64,000 nucleotides of DNA from Physcia stellaris (Eukaryota; Ascomycota; Lecanoromycetes; Caliciales; Physciaceae). The notes under the pieces are model-generated. The model ran no database searches, was not told the origin of the DNA, and saw only the letters and a list, made by a program, of their open reading frames with translations. Location: NCBI GenBank assembly GCA_018902385.1, contig JABSSW010000020.1, positions 305,546-369,545 of the forward strand, written 5' to 3'. Made by a program: the position numbers and the translations under genes. The stretch's first letter is position 1; every line of letters begins with the position of its first letter. Positions 11,857-23,419 of the stretch are shown in pieces.

Positions 11857-12729
11857 GTTGCGTGATCAGAGCAGGGGTTTTGCTGGAATAATGTCTGGGG
11901 AAAGAAACGGGATTTGGTCTTATCGTCAGCGCATGAAGTGGTCTGCTCTGGAAACTCGTTGTCGACGTCAAGACAGGCTTCGTCATTCTTGCCGTTCCTT
12001 GGCTGGTACCACCACGACCCACGTTCGGTCAAAGATCTGTCCGTGTCACGGATAAGCTAGACTACGGAGATGTTAGCTCGTCTCTGTCTTTTAAATGGGA
12101 AGCGATTGGAGCTGCCATTCAATACATCGAAGGGTCGTACACAGCTAAGCAATTTGGAATGAAATCTCAGTTCAAAGCCTTTCAGCTGAATACTTCCGGG
12201 TATCTGTCTACCTCATGTCGCATTACAGACTGTTCTCTTGAAGAGGCACCGCTACAATGAAGGTGTATACTACATCGTCACCACCTCTAACTTCTGAGCC
12301 CCATCCCCTGCTGTTCGATGGTACAGCATCTTCATCTTCCCCCTAACCCGACTTGTATTCCCTTCTCAACCTCCTTTCTTGAGGGATCCCCATCAATTCT
12401 TGGGGAGTTTATCTTAAAGACTCCACCTCTCACATGCCATCGTTCTCTTCACGGCTAGACAGGATCCCTTCTTCTTTGTCTCATAGCGATGTCGTGATTT
12501 GGAAAAGGTGTTACAAGTGTAATGAAGGTCTTGAAGCCTTCGTACAAGTCGATTCTGTTCTGTTTGTCTCGTCTGCTTTAGAGATAATGATGGGTTTGCT
12601 CCTCCAAGTTTGTTCTTGACTGTCTTCTGTCTGCATCATCTTCTTCCTGTCCTTTCTATTGTCTTTTTCTGCGTGTCGGAGTGTCGTTCCTTTCGTGATT
12701 TCCTACTGCAGCTGGGATATCGATCGAGC
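11857..12729. other. Intergenic, no gene recognised
   Basis: No convincing coding region. The last 300 bases are pyrimidine-rich, as expected for the promoter and 5' UTR of the gene starting at 12730. Confidence 0.5.
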
Positions 12730-14575
12730 ATGTCGTCACACCGCTCTCCGAATGATGGGAATCCGGGACGGAGAGCTCGGGGTAGTCATACTAATTCTCC
12801 AGCCAGCGGTAAGTCTCCAATTCCCCCTCTCCACCCCTTCAAAGCAAGCTCCCAGGAAATCCTGGGAAGTTCAGGGCTCTGATCACACCCGCTACCAGGC
12901 ACCACTCGTCCAGCCCAGCCCTCCCCTCGCAGTGGTCCGTCCCCGAGACCTCTCCAGCAGCTGGTTCGCCTCCCCTTTCCCCTTTTACCCTGTGGAGACA
13001 CTACCACCAGATCTTGGAGACTGCTATTTGAGCTGACCGTCCTCAGGGGTCCGCTCAGGGCAGCCGTCACCGAGTTCGCAGCTCACATCAAATCAAGGAC
13101 GTCAAGCCACGGGACCGCAGCTGGCGCAGGGTCCGCTGCTTGCTCGGCCGACTCCAGGTGCGTATGTATTCCTTTACTAGGTTAGAGCAGGGGTTTGCTC
13201 TAGCGGACGAGTGGCCTGCTCCCTTTCTCATGGTTCCGGGGGCTTTGGTACGGGGGCTTGTTTGAGGATAGGAGCTAATGGTTCTTGAATGAATGAACAG
13301 GGAGATACGACTACCCCCACACCAATCCCGGGTACACAGGCCCCGTAGGCTCATCTCCTACCCCTTCCCAACCACGCTCCACTCAGACCAGGTAAGCACC
13401 TCCACCACCAGGAGAATAGTGACCCCCCGCCAATCAATGACTGCTCCACAGGCCGCAACCCTCACGCACCCCAGAAGACCCCGTCCGCCAAGCCCGCCTC
13501 CTCCAGCGCGCCAGAGAAGCATTCAACAACGCCCGCGACCGCGAACTCCAGCAGCTGCTCGCGGAGCGCTACCACGCTGTCCCGGCGTCCGCGCGACCGA
13601 GCCTGGAAGAGGTCCTGCGCATGGCGGCGCGATTCCTGGAGATTGCGAATTTGCGGCTCGAGGCGAGGCTGGCGTTGATTTATCTCGCGAATGCGGGGTG
13701 GGAGTTTGAGAGCGCGGTGGGGAGGTATTGGGGAGAGAGGTATGATGATGAGGAGGAGGAGGAAGAGGAGGAAGAGGGGGACGGGGGGAGTGGGAGCGAG
13801 AGTGAATCCAGCGACGAGGGAGACGTGAGTTACCCGCTCCCTCCCCCAAAAAGCCACTCCCCCACCCACCCAGCTAACAGATCCCCCAAAACAGCCCCCA
13901 CAACACCCCGCTCACTCCTCCGCGCCGCAAACCCCACCATCTCGCGCTCCCCAGCCCGCAAATCCCACCCCGACCCCTCAAAAACCACAATCACCCTAAC
14001 CAACCTCCCCGGCAAATCCCCCATCGAACGCACCTACCCACACCCCGTAGACTGGTCCTCCAGCGCCTCGATCCGCGGCCTCAACCGCTGGCGCCAGCAG
14101 ACGCTGCGGCGCTTGCTCGGCCGCGCGCGCGAGGAGAGGATCAGGCTCCATGAGGAGGAGAATGGGTGGTTGGTTAGGGTGCATCGGGAGCATGAGAGGA
14201 GGGGGGTGGATTGGGGGTATGGATTGGGAGGAGGTGGCGAGGGGGTTTAATGCGAGGTTTGAGGGGAGGGTGTTGGATGGTGGGGTGGGGAGGCCGAGGA
14301 GGACGGTGGGGGGATTGAGGAGGGCGAGGGGGAGGGTGCGGGAGATTGTTGATATGACTGGTGAGTTGTTTTTTCATTCTTTTTGGCTTCTTGGCGGCTG
14401 TTTGGTGGGATCGGAATGGAATTACTGACTGTGCGTAGGGCTAGCGGCGAGACCGCAGAAGGAGATGAAGGGCGAAACGAAGGCGAAGGATGATAGAGAC
14501 GAAAGTGGCAACAGGGATAAAGGCGGTAGAGACGATAAAGGAGGAAAGAAAGGGGGTTCTTCTGGCAAGAGGTGA
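12730..14575 (+). CDS. UBA-like hypothetical protein, frameshifted
   Basis: Unknown protein. Exons are 12730..12808, 13047..13157, 13301..13391, 13452..14360 and 14439..14575, with four in-phase GT-AG introns. The start is MSSHRSPNDGNPGRR. Exon 4 has a helical segment (ARLLQRAREAFNNARDRELQ) and a three-helix UBA-like stretch (about residues 125-160, LRLEARLALIYLANAGWEFE), followed by an acidic E/D tract and a conserved-looking WRQQTLRRLLGRAREERIRL segment. The frame then breaks at the G5 run 14213-14217. With one G fewer the reading continues VDWGMDWEEVARGFNARFEG and runs through the last intron to a Lys/Gly/Asp-rich tail ending GKKGGSSGKR. Corrected length is 441 aa (442 codons with stop). 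UBA folds bind ubiquitin; that role is inferred only from the motif shape. Confidence 0.6.
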
Positions 14576-15376
14576 GGAACAGAACCCGGAAAAAGTTGGG
14601 TGGCAAAGATGTGCTAGACTGTACTATTCACAACAGCGTGGCGTTAGGTTGCGAAGGGTGAAAAGTGCTTTCTGCGTTCTTAGAGGACTGGACTGGATGA
14701 TAGATGGCGCGAGAATGGTTTTGCATTGCAAGGTGCTGGAAGATGGGAAATTTTGATCTTTACTATCGTTAGCAGCTTGCTACTAAACCATCCATGAACT
14801 CGCCTGGGTCTTACGTCCTTAGCCATTGCGAGACATCCTATTGTCTCCTAGCTTACCTCCAATGCATGTCATTATTGGCGTGGTAGAAAATCTCGACTTT
14901 TGACCAAGTACGTCGGTCGGACCTGTATCGTTCAGCTCCCATCAAAGCCCCCTTGTAAGGTAAGACAGATTGAAAGGAGGCATTTGCTGACTGCCTGATG
15001 CTAGGGGAATCCTACTAAGTGCGGAAGGAAGCTGTGATACTCGCTCAAGACACTGTGATATTGCATGGAGCGGAGTTGGTATGCCAAATCTCACTAATCT
15101 CGAGACATTGCGCTTGTTGCACGTGTGAGGTCCGGTGTTTGGTGCAACCCTCCAGCATACTGCGATATATGAAGGGTCACAAATCTGGGACACGAAGTCA
15201 AGAACCAAGCATTATTGTCGATGAGAACAAGGAATTCGAATCGGCACCCCAAGCCAGCAATCTGAAAATTCGAAGATTTGATGCATAGATGGAGACCAAG
15301 AGCTCATACGACCGGAGGAATGTCTGTCTAAATTGCGAATTCTGCGTCCCGACAAGTCAGTAAATTCAGGATGGTC
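14576..15376. other. Intergenic, no gene recognised
   Basis: This lies between the convergent UBA-like and tRNA-dihydrouridine synthase genes. Short ORFs at 15019-15288 lack recognisable features and are probably chance. Confidence 0.5.
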
Positions 15377-17070
15377 TCAGCCACAGACTTGACTCGTCCC
15401 CGGCATCTCTTCCCTCGGCACACCATCTAATTCATCTACCCTCTCCCTCTCTGACTTGCCCTCCGGCTTCAGGGCGTGCCCATTAATCTGAGAGAACGTG
15501 CTCTCTTCGAGCTGTTTCTTCTCTTTCTTTCCCATCGTCAAGCTTCCCTTTTCCAGAGCCTCTTTCGGCAACGGTCTCACATACGGCTGGCACACCCACC
15601 ATGGTCGCCTACAAGCTTTGACCATCGCCAGCGAAGATTCGTCTTTGGTAGCTTCTTCTGCATTTTGTTTCTCGGTTTGAGGTTCTGGATCAGAGATTTC
15701 ATCGTATTTGCTTGGATCTCGCTCGTAGTCGAGCATGCCTTCTTTGACTGCTTTCTCAACCATCGATAAGACCCTTTCAAAAGCGGCGATATCGCCTGCT
15801 CGGCTACGGGCGAGGGCGTCCCGGATGTCGGTGTGTTTGGATACTAGAGGGCGGAGAAGATGGAACAAGTGGGGTTGCATGGCGAGGAGATTGGGTGAAG
15901 TTGATTGTTTACTATTCTTTTTGTGTCGTTTTGCTGGTGGTTCTCCGTTCTCAACTGATGGGCCTCCGTCTTCTTTCGGCGCAACCTCCAACACTGAGAC
16001 TGGATCGGAGGGTAGAAAGAGTGGTCTTCGCTCAGGCAGCTCTTTCTCTAATACGTAACGATGGATGATATCCATATAACGTCTGAAGACCGCATCTACT
16101 CGGTACCCACCTTTTCCATCGCGGCCTCGCCAATATTCCCTACCTTCTTCGCCTACTCCGGGAGGCTCAGCGAAAATAGTAGGATCGTACAGATTTGCCT
16201 CTGCACTCATCACCCCGTCGACGCCCGTCTCATGCAGACATGTCTGCAAATCTTCATGCAGCAATATGTTCCCATTCGCGAAGATGACCGTCTCTGGTGG
16301 CAGCTTCTCCCTTAGGTAGCGTATCACAGACCAATCAGCCAAACCTGTCTTGTGCCCTTTCTGATCTCTCTGCCGTCCGTGCACGGTGATGATGCTTGCT
16401 CCAGCAGATAGTATAACCCTTGCATATTCTAACGTTTTCTCTTTTGTCTCTAGTATGCGCATCTTTGCTGTGACGGGCACTGCGAGTTTGAGATGGAGCT
16501 CGTTGATAAGTTTATGGATGGTGTCCCAATCCTCTTGCAGGAATGCCCCGTAGTGTCCTTTTCTTGCGATGCCTTGCGGACATCCTAGATTTAGATCGAC
16601 AGCATCGCAGAAGGGTTGTACATATTTTGCTGCTTCAAGAAGCTCATCTGGAGAGTTTGCACAAAATTGGACGAAGAGCGGACGGTCGATTGACGGGTTT
16701 CCATCCAAATGCGAATCTTCCTGCCTTATTGAATCCAATGACGATTTGGAGCCAAGGCCTTTTCTTATAGGCTGGAAATGATGGTTGCGGAAATTGACAG
16801 TCTCAGTGAAGAGTCGAGCATGGAACATCGGTGTATAGGCTAATAAAGACTTTGAGGTTTCGGTGGTCATATATGATCGAGTGAGCATGCGCCACGCCTA
16901 GAGATTTCGAGTCAGCCATGTCGTTGAGGCCGTGAAGGTAATGAAAGGCATACGAACTCGGACTGATCAACCATAGGTGCAAGTATCAGCTTAGGACTAC
17001 CTATGCTTTCATAAAAGGCTCGCCCTGTCAGTTTTCTCCTTACCGGAGAAACTGGCTGAGGCGCATCCAT
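15377..17070 (-). CDS. DUS1: tRNA-dihydrouridine synthase (Dus1 type)
   Basis: FMN-dependent enzyme reducing U16/U17 of tRNA to dihydrouridine with NADPH (Dus1 family). Exons 17070..16954 and 16897..15377 with a 56-bp GT-AG intron; 546 codons. Motifs: FMN-site start (KLILAPMVDQSEFAWRMLTR), catalytic cysteine in DLNLGCPQGIARKGHYGAFL, KMRILETKEKT, ITVHGRQRDQKG, and FANGNILLHEDL followed by GVDGVMSAEANL. The C-terminal third is a fungal-specific basic/acidic extension. ATG 17070 gives MDAPQPVSPVRRKLTGRAFY. The frame stays open upstream to ATG 17250, adding 60 basic, Ser-rich residues that would suit a mitochondrial targeting sequence. Assignment to Dus1 rather than Dus4 rests on length and the NLGCPQ context. 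Confidence 0.88.
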
Positions 17071-17250
17071 TGTTGAAGCTGATCGCTCGTGGGATCTGCC
17101 TCGAGATATCGTGGATGGACAGCCAGGAAGAGATGGCGCCTGGTACCGAATGTCTTGTCGCAAGCGTAGTGGTAACGATGGATTAGTGGGTAGCAATACG
17201 ATTGTGTTTTTCTTTGACCAATTCAGAGATCGGAAATATCTCTGCCACAT

Positions 17251-17744
17251 TCAGTGTGTCACAAGAATTAAGCTTCACAGATGGTGAACTCCTTTCTACG
17301 AATCATCTAACGACACCAGACAAGCTAAATGGTTGCTAAGCGGGCAATGATTCTTAGTCGTCGATGTGCCATATATCATTGTGAATTCGCAAGGTGAAGT
17401 GGAACGCATTGAACAGCCAATCAAATGAGGGCTTGGGGCTGGCTGGGGGTACCCCCGTACGAGCTTTCTTCCTCTTTACTTGGGCAGGCTGGTAGAACGT
17501 ATCGACATATACTTTCGTCTGCAGTGGAACAATTGCCCATCAGTGTAGATCAAATCCGAATGGCATAATTACACGACCGAGACATTCCACCTCTATGCCG
17601 TGAGAGAGGTCCCATAAGTAACACTCTACTATCTATGATGTCTACGTAGTTTTCTACAGAGTAAAACCCCTCTGAAATCCTAGACGGACCAGTATCAGTG
17701 CTTTCCACTACGTTTGAACCTTTAGCAACAAGTGTGAGATGTCT
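17251..17744. other. Intergenic between two minus-strand genes
   Basis: This contains the promoter side of the dihydrouridine synthase gene and the 3' end of the tRNase Z gene. No coding potential was recognised. Confidence 0.5.
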
Positions 17745-20700
17745 CTAGTAAGCCCTAACCTCGGACGCTCTCCCATGCTGGTCTGCCTCCATAAGATCGA
17801 CATCAATCTCCCTCGCCACATTTGCAAGCATCGAATCCCAAGTTGAGATCTTGATCGGCCGAGGTGCCGGCGCTTTCGTTGCGCCGGGTTTTCTCGGCCG
17901 TGCGAGCGGACTGCGTCCCGTAGGAGAGGTTCTTTGCACACTTTCAAATTTTCTTACATTCTCGAATCTTCTTTCACTCGTATATCTTCGTATCAGAGAC
18001 GATCGTGCAATCAAATATCTAACAATTCTTGGAACTTTTGCAGTTGGACGCTCCAAGTTTGCCGGGCTATCGCTGCTGCACAATGGTTGAGACTCTGACG
18101 AGCTTGGGCTAGGGATTTTGGCTGTATGAGTATCTGCAAAGCGTCGAGCTACTAAGCGCCTCAACTGAGACCTCCAATGTGATGGACTTCGCTTTCTTAG
18201 TGTAGTAGGTAAATTATTAGGTATCCTCATGTGGTGGTAACTCTGTGTCCTCGCGACTGTAAGAAGAGGTCCCCATCCGCATCCAGCCATCGTCTTATCT
18301 AACTTTCTAATTTCATGGTGAGTCTGTGTGATACTCCATCGGATCAATTGTAAATTTTCCTTTAGGTTTTCATAATCCACGTCCTTCCAAGCAAGGCCCT
18401 CTCTGGTGATCTTCGACGCCTCCATTTTAGAATCCTTTACCAAATCATTCCAGCTTTTCTGGCCCTTCAACGGTATCCCAACGATAGATGAATTTGAATC
18501 ACTAGTATGTATGGCACTGCAATTGGTGACGGCATCGCTTTCCACTTTTTCGGCCTGGTATTCCTGATGCTCGACAGTACTCCTCTTTCCGTTGGGCGAT
18601 GAATTCCCACTTGAAGATAGGTTCTTGGTAGGAGGGAGAATAGACTCTGATTCAATTGCATCGTTGGGTTTCTTGCCTTGCTCTTGCTCTTTCCTCGTAT
18701 CACTTCTCTTACGCTCACGTTGTTCTTTACGTAATTGTCTTTTCGATTTACCCCGATTGATTTCTTCGTTGTTTTTCTTCTGCTCGCCCCTGCGAGCTTC
18801 GTCGTCAGACTCATCTTCTCGCTTGTTCTTCTTTTCCGATTCATTAGAGAGCTGCTCTTGGGTCGAAGCATCTTTCTCATCAACATCTTCCTGCTGATAT
18901 AGCTCTAGTAACGCTGGAGTGTACTTCTCCATGTGGGCAATCTCGCTGACTTTGACACGCATGTAATCAAAAGCGACACAGATCTTCATATCATTGATAG
19001 CCACGGGACTCAAGACAACAGAGGGTCTTGTCTCTGATTGTCCTAGATCCGAAGACACAGGCCTTGACGATGTAATTGGACTTCTTAGAGGGTGGCTGGA
19101 TGAGACTCTAGGCTCACTGCAGGCACCGTTATTCTGTTGGCTATTTCCATTCGCGTTAAGAGAGCCTTTCTCTGCAGCATCATCTTCAATCTGCATGATG
19201 ACGTCTTCCTGAGTGGTATCACTGGGTTTATCATCAAGATCAGCATCCACTATAGGTGTGTCTGCCTCCCCAACTTCTTCCGCATCTTCAAGCCTAACGC
19301 CCATGAATCCCATGTTCTCCATTACGGGGATTTTCTGGTAGCGCTGACTGAAATGAGTCAGGACTACCCTCTTTGCACCCATGGCCATGCCAACTCCGAT
19401 AGCTTCACTGGTGGTACTATGTTTTTTTGCCTCAGCATCACCTTGGAGCTCATCGTCAAACGTCGCTTCATGTACTAAAACGGTTGAGCCTTTGCCGATT
19501 TTTACGAACTCCTTGGAAGGTCGACAATCCCCACTGTAGGAGAATTTGAAGCCAGTCGGAAATGTTAAAGTCACAGCCTGAGCATTCCAGCAATGAGGTA
19601 CTTGAACGGCAACCATATTTGAAAGACCAGTGGCCTTTTGCAGAGCCTCGCTTCTAGCTTACAGTCAGTAATTGAATGTGAGGTTCATGGAATACTTGCA
19701 TCTTCGGATATTCCTTGCCGAAACCAACATGCCGGTGATGCCACTTTAGGTGGAATCTCGGCGAGTGTTTACCCCAGGGAGCCGCGGATTCCAGTGGAAT
19801 GATTTTGTCATATCCAAAGTGCTCAACGCCTGCATACTCTTGGAGCCACTTCATCATCTGGCCTGACCCTGTAATTATGAGCCTTTTTTCTTCCCGCAAT
19901 ACTTTGATTGGATTGGCAATTTCGGCCACGGACGAGAATAGTGGAACTTCTTCCAGCTGATTGGAAGTTTGACTATCATCCCGTGCATCCGCTTGACCAT
20001 GTACTTCGTCACGCCAGGCTTTGATGACGGATACCGTGCCAAGATGATGATCGGCATGAAGATGGCTAATCCATATCAGCTTCAAGTCGCGAAGGACTTC
20101 CTTCAGATCTTCGTCGCCGTAGACACGCTTCAGTTGACCCAGTGTGTTCTCGCCACAGTCAAGAAGATACGACCCACAGCCAGGTACGCGTAACAGAGTT
20201 GCAGATACGTTGCGGTATTTTGATGGCAGTGCCGATCCAGTCCCCAACGTTATAATCTCTGCATTGGGACTTGGAAGGGCCTGGTTGACATTTGACTGGG
20301 AAAATTCGGCCGCGATCTCTTCTCTAGCAGCCTGCGCCAGCTCAAGTGCATATTTAGGCATATTTTCCAACAACTTACCCGTTTGAAGATGCGGAACAAT
20401 GGCGGTCTCTTGTATCTTAAATTTCGGCTCCAATTGGCACATTAGACCTCTTTGAGCGGCAACGACATTACCAGTGACATCACCTCCACAAGGCAAACCA
20501 TCGTGTTGCAGCGGCAGGCTGTTGTCATGGGCTGGTATTGGGAAGAAGTTTCTGTTTAGTCGGTTGAGGCGAATGGCAGAGCTTCCAGATGATGACATGG
20601 CCAGATAGTTGGGGCAAGAATCCGGAGAAGATATAATGTGTTTCCACTGGGGGTGGTGCTTCATGAACGCTTGTATTCGAGTATCTTGACTAACGTCTTT

Positions 20701-22268
20701 GCCCAGCATCCAAAGCACGGCTCCTACGCCGGCCATAGTACCCTGACTCTCCCATTCGGGTCTGTTGATGAGATTTTCCACAAAATCCTTAGTTGGAAGG
20801 TCTATTACTGCTACTCCTCCGCCTTCCTTTGCTGGTCCAAGCACCATGTCTGGCGTTACAATCATTCCTTCGGCTGATAGTACATTTTCTCCATTCGCCA
20901 GCTTGCTGAACAGAGGGCCAAGGGGAACGTTTAACTCTTTCGCCTTGCTTGCCAAGAACTTTCCGCGTTGCCGGTGGTTCCGAATGATATACGACATAGC
21001 TATAGGCGATGGCACAGATTTAGGTAAAGTATCGACTAACGCCCCGGGCCAAGCTTTGCGTATCAGTACATTGATATTGGGTAACGGCGTGTTGCCGTCA
21101 TCTGGTGGAGGTATGTAACGCTGGAGCTTGTTGGTTTCAGGATCACGGATAAACATGACTGCTGGCCCTGATACTTTAGAAAGTGCAACTTCTTCTAGGC
21201 TATCTAAGCGCCAACTTGACTCGAACATCTCCGAGACAACATTTCTGCGGACCTCTTGATCCCTGTCATGGCTGTCTGAAGATTCTGCAGTGTTATCCCC
21301 TACCTTAGGTAGATCTTGTAACGAACCAGTCTCGGCGTATTCCGTGAAGCTACGCTTCCGAGGAGACTTTGGGCTTGAGGCGGTTGCAGTGTTTGTGATA
21401 GCCATTTTCCATACTCGTATGTTATCATCTGTCCAGTCCGGATCCCTGTCAGGGCTCACTGATGTGTGACCTTTTCCCTCGTGTTCGAGGACTCTTAGCG
21501 GTACGCCTTTTCTAAATATGAACATCCTCGCTGTGGCAAACAAATGCAGGAGGTTGGGGCCTCCGTGAATGTTCAAACCCGCTTTTGAATTATGTATGTC
21601 AGCCGCAGAGGGGAGCCGTGGAGGTTGAGTGGCGCCATCCCCTGATCTCGCCCTCTCACGCTCTAATTTTTCCTTGGCGTGCGCGACAAGCGATGAACTC
21701 GCTGCAGCCGTCGAGTCGGCAAGTGTAAGCACCAGTCCAAAAAGACCGCCAATTGTCTGCCATTCTGTCTTGCCCGTTAGGAAGATATCCTGAACCTTCG
21801 TAAATCTGGCTCCGACCTGAATGCCAGCCCGCTGAACCCCCTCATGCATATTCCCAATGAGATAGCGCTTGTCATCGAAGTGGAGGAGCAAGGAGGTCCC
21901 GGGCGTATCGGAGGTAGGGGTTGTGAGGAATTGAATGTGAGACTTCATCTTCTTCCCGATGATGTTATGCTGATCCTCTACAAACCGCTGACCTGTTTCG
22001 AGATCTGGGAATAACAAGTTAAATAACGCCCGTTTCACGTCAATCTTCCCTTTCGTGGGACTGGGGCGCGATCGAGGAGGCTCGACATTGTCTGAGTTTG
22101 GGATGAGTTTCTCTCCGGTAATCTTGGGTATGTTGGGGAAAACGCGGAGCCTAGTGTTCGCTTTTTCCTCGCAATTCTTCTGAGAGCTTGCAATCCATTC
22201 AAAGCTTTCGCAAATGCAGATTTAACGTTGCGAAGGCCAGTATCGATTCTCATGAGCCCGGAGTGCAA
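17745..22268 (-). CDS. TRZ1: tRNase Z, long form, with extra C-terminal region
   Basis: Endonuclease that removes the 3' trailer of tRNA precursors. Main exons: about 22206..19700 and 19653..17745. The intron 19654-19699 (46 bp) is GC-AG, with donor GCAAGT and branch-like TACTGAC, and is in phase. The 5' end is not resolved: the frame is open from about 22206 (SSQKNCEEKANTRLR) and needs an upstream exon within 22210-22268 or beyond. The N-terminal half is the inactive beta-lactamase copy (SHIQFLTTPTSDTPG). The C-terminal half holds the active domain: LGTGSALPSKYRNVSA, the metal motif HLHADHHLG, FSYSGDCRPS, HEATFDDELQGDA and LTHFSQRY. After the usual end (VAFDYMRVKVSEIAHMEKYT) there are about 380 more residues: a Lys/Glu-rich tract, then a GLAWKDVDYENLKENLQLIR segment and a basic Ser/Arg-rich tail. 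The extension is unusual in length. Confidence 0.85.
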
Positions 22269-22639
22269 GCTCCAAGGCGTGCTTCAACAATCGACCTGTT
22301 ATCATTCAGTGATGTGGGAGCAAAACATGAATTAGGAACAGCTCTGCATCTTGGTTAAACTCCACCATCCCTTGGCTTTCTGGCGCGAACAAATAATCAC
22401 AGTATGTTTACCTGACTTGATTTGAAGCTCATCTGTTGCCTCACATATTGACGTCGACTGGTCATGTTGATTGTATTTTCCGTCGGCACGGGCTTTTGTT
22501 TCTCCGAGCTACAACTAGATCTAAAGGATTCTAGTGTACCTTGGCGAGGAAGCCTTTTCCATTCGAGGGTTTCCCGCCCCTGGATCACGGGACTGCAGAT
22601 CAAATCTCCGATGCACGAGGCGGGAAGAAGATCATGAAA

Positions 22640-22725
22640 GGGGCAGCATCTGGAGCAGCATCTGGAGCAGCATCTGGAGCATCATCTAGCAGTAGTAGCA
22701 GCAGTAGTGGTAGCAGCACTCGTCA
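22640..22725. repeat. GCATCTGGAGCA tandem repeat with AGT/AGC tract
   Basis: A 12-bp unit GCATCTGGAGCA occurs about three times in a row and decays into an AGTAGTAGCAGC trinucleotide tract. It lies about 0.7 kb upstream of the chitin-binding gene. Confidence 0.75.
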
Positions 22726-23305
22726 CTGCGAAGTCAGAGCGTTCCACTTCCGCAGTCAACTTTCGCCTTTCCCCAGCATTCAATTCGCACAAACATGCGC
22801 CTCATCTCTCATCTTACTGGATATTGTTGTCTCGCTACCTGCCGTCCTTCCTTCGCTCTGATTCGGCCACATCTCCGCCCAGACCCTTCTAAGACCGTTC
22901 AGACAAGCGACCTGCAACGCGAAATCTAGTGTGCCCCCTTTCGGGCAAGATGACAGGCATCCGACCTCTTCCCTCCCTCTGCAGCTGGAACCGCCTGAAG
23001 ATGGCCTCTCATAGATCGTCCCTTCTCGTAATCTTCCCCAGCTGACGCTCGACAAGCTCAAACACCAAGACAAAATACGAAGTGGCTGCTGTTGGGAAGC
23101 TCAGACCCAACAACAATGCGGTTTCCGTATTAATACTTCCGCTGCTCATGCCCCTTCGTGCGCTTCCCCTCCTCTCTCTCTTTGATCTTATTACGTTGGT
23201 CCTGTCATTCGTTCCTTGACCCTCGTGTTTATAAACTACTAATCCTACCGCTACCCCAGCATTTATTATTATTCCTTGCTTGCTTGCTCCGAGAATAGTG
23301 CATTC

Positions 23306-23352
23306 TTGAACTTCTCTGTTGAACTTTTCTGTTGAACTTTTCTGTTGAATTT
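23306..23352. repeat. 13-bp direct repeat in 5' leader
   Basis: TTGAACTTCTCTG followed by two exact copies of TTGAACTTTTCTG and a decayed fourth copy beginning TTGAATTTT. The block ends about 70 bases before the ATG of the chitin-binding gene, so it is in the promoter or 5' UTR. Confidence 0.8.
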
Positions 23353-23419
23353 TACTTAATTAATTCTTAATCCTATTCTCATCGTCCACCTGTAACAAAC
23401 TATCTCGAAAACTGCAAGA

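Larger units (their letters stand above)
22270..23419. other. Intergenic with short repeats
   Basis: Region between the divergent tRNase Z and chitin-binding genes. It carries two simple tandem repeats listed separately (22640-22725 and 23306-23352). An ORF crossing the first repeat (22541-22861) is low-complexity Ala/Ser/Gly and probably not a gene. Confidence 0.5.

Noticed and set aside
22541-22861. Plus-strand ORF over the GCATCTGGAGCA repeat
   Set aside because: Low-complexity Ala/Ser/Gly reading caused by the repeat; no conserved sequence on either side.
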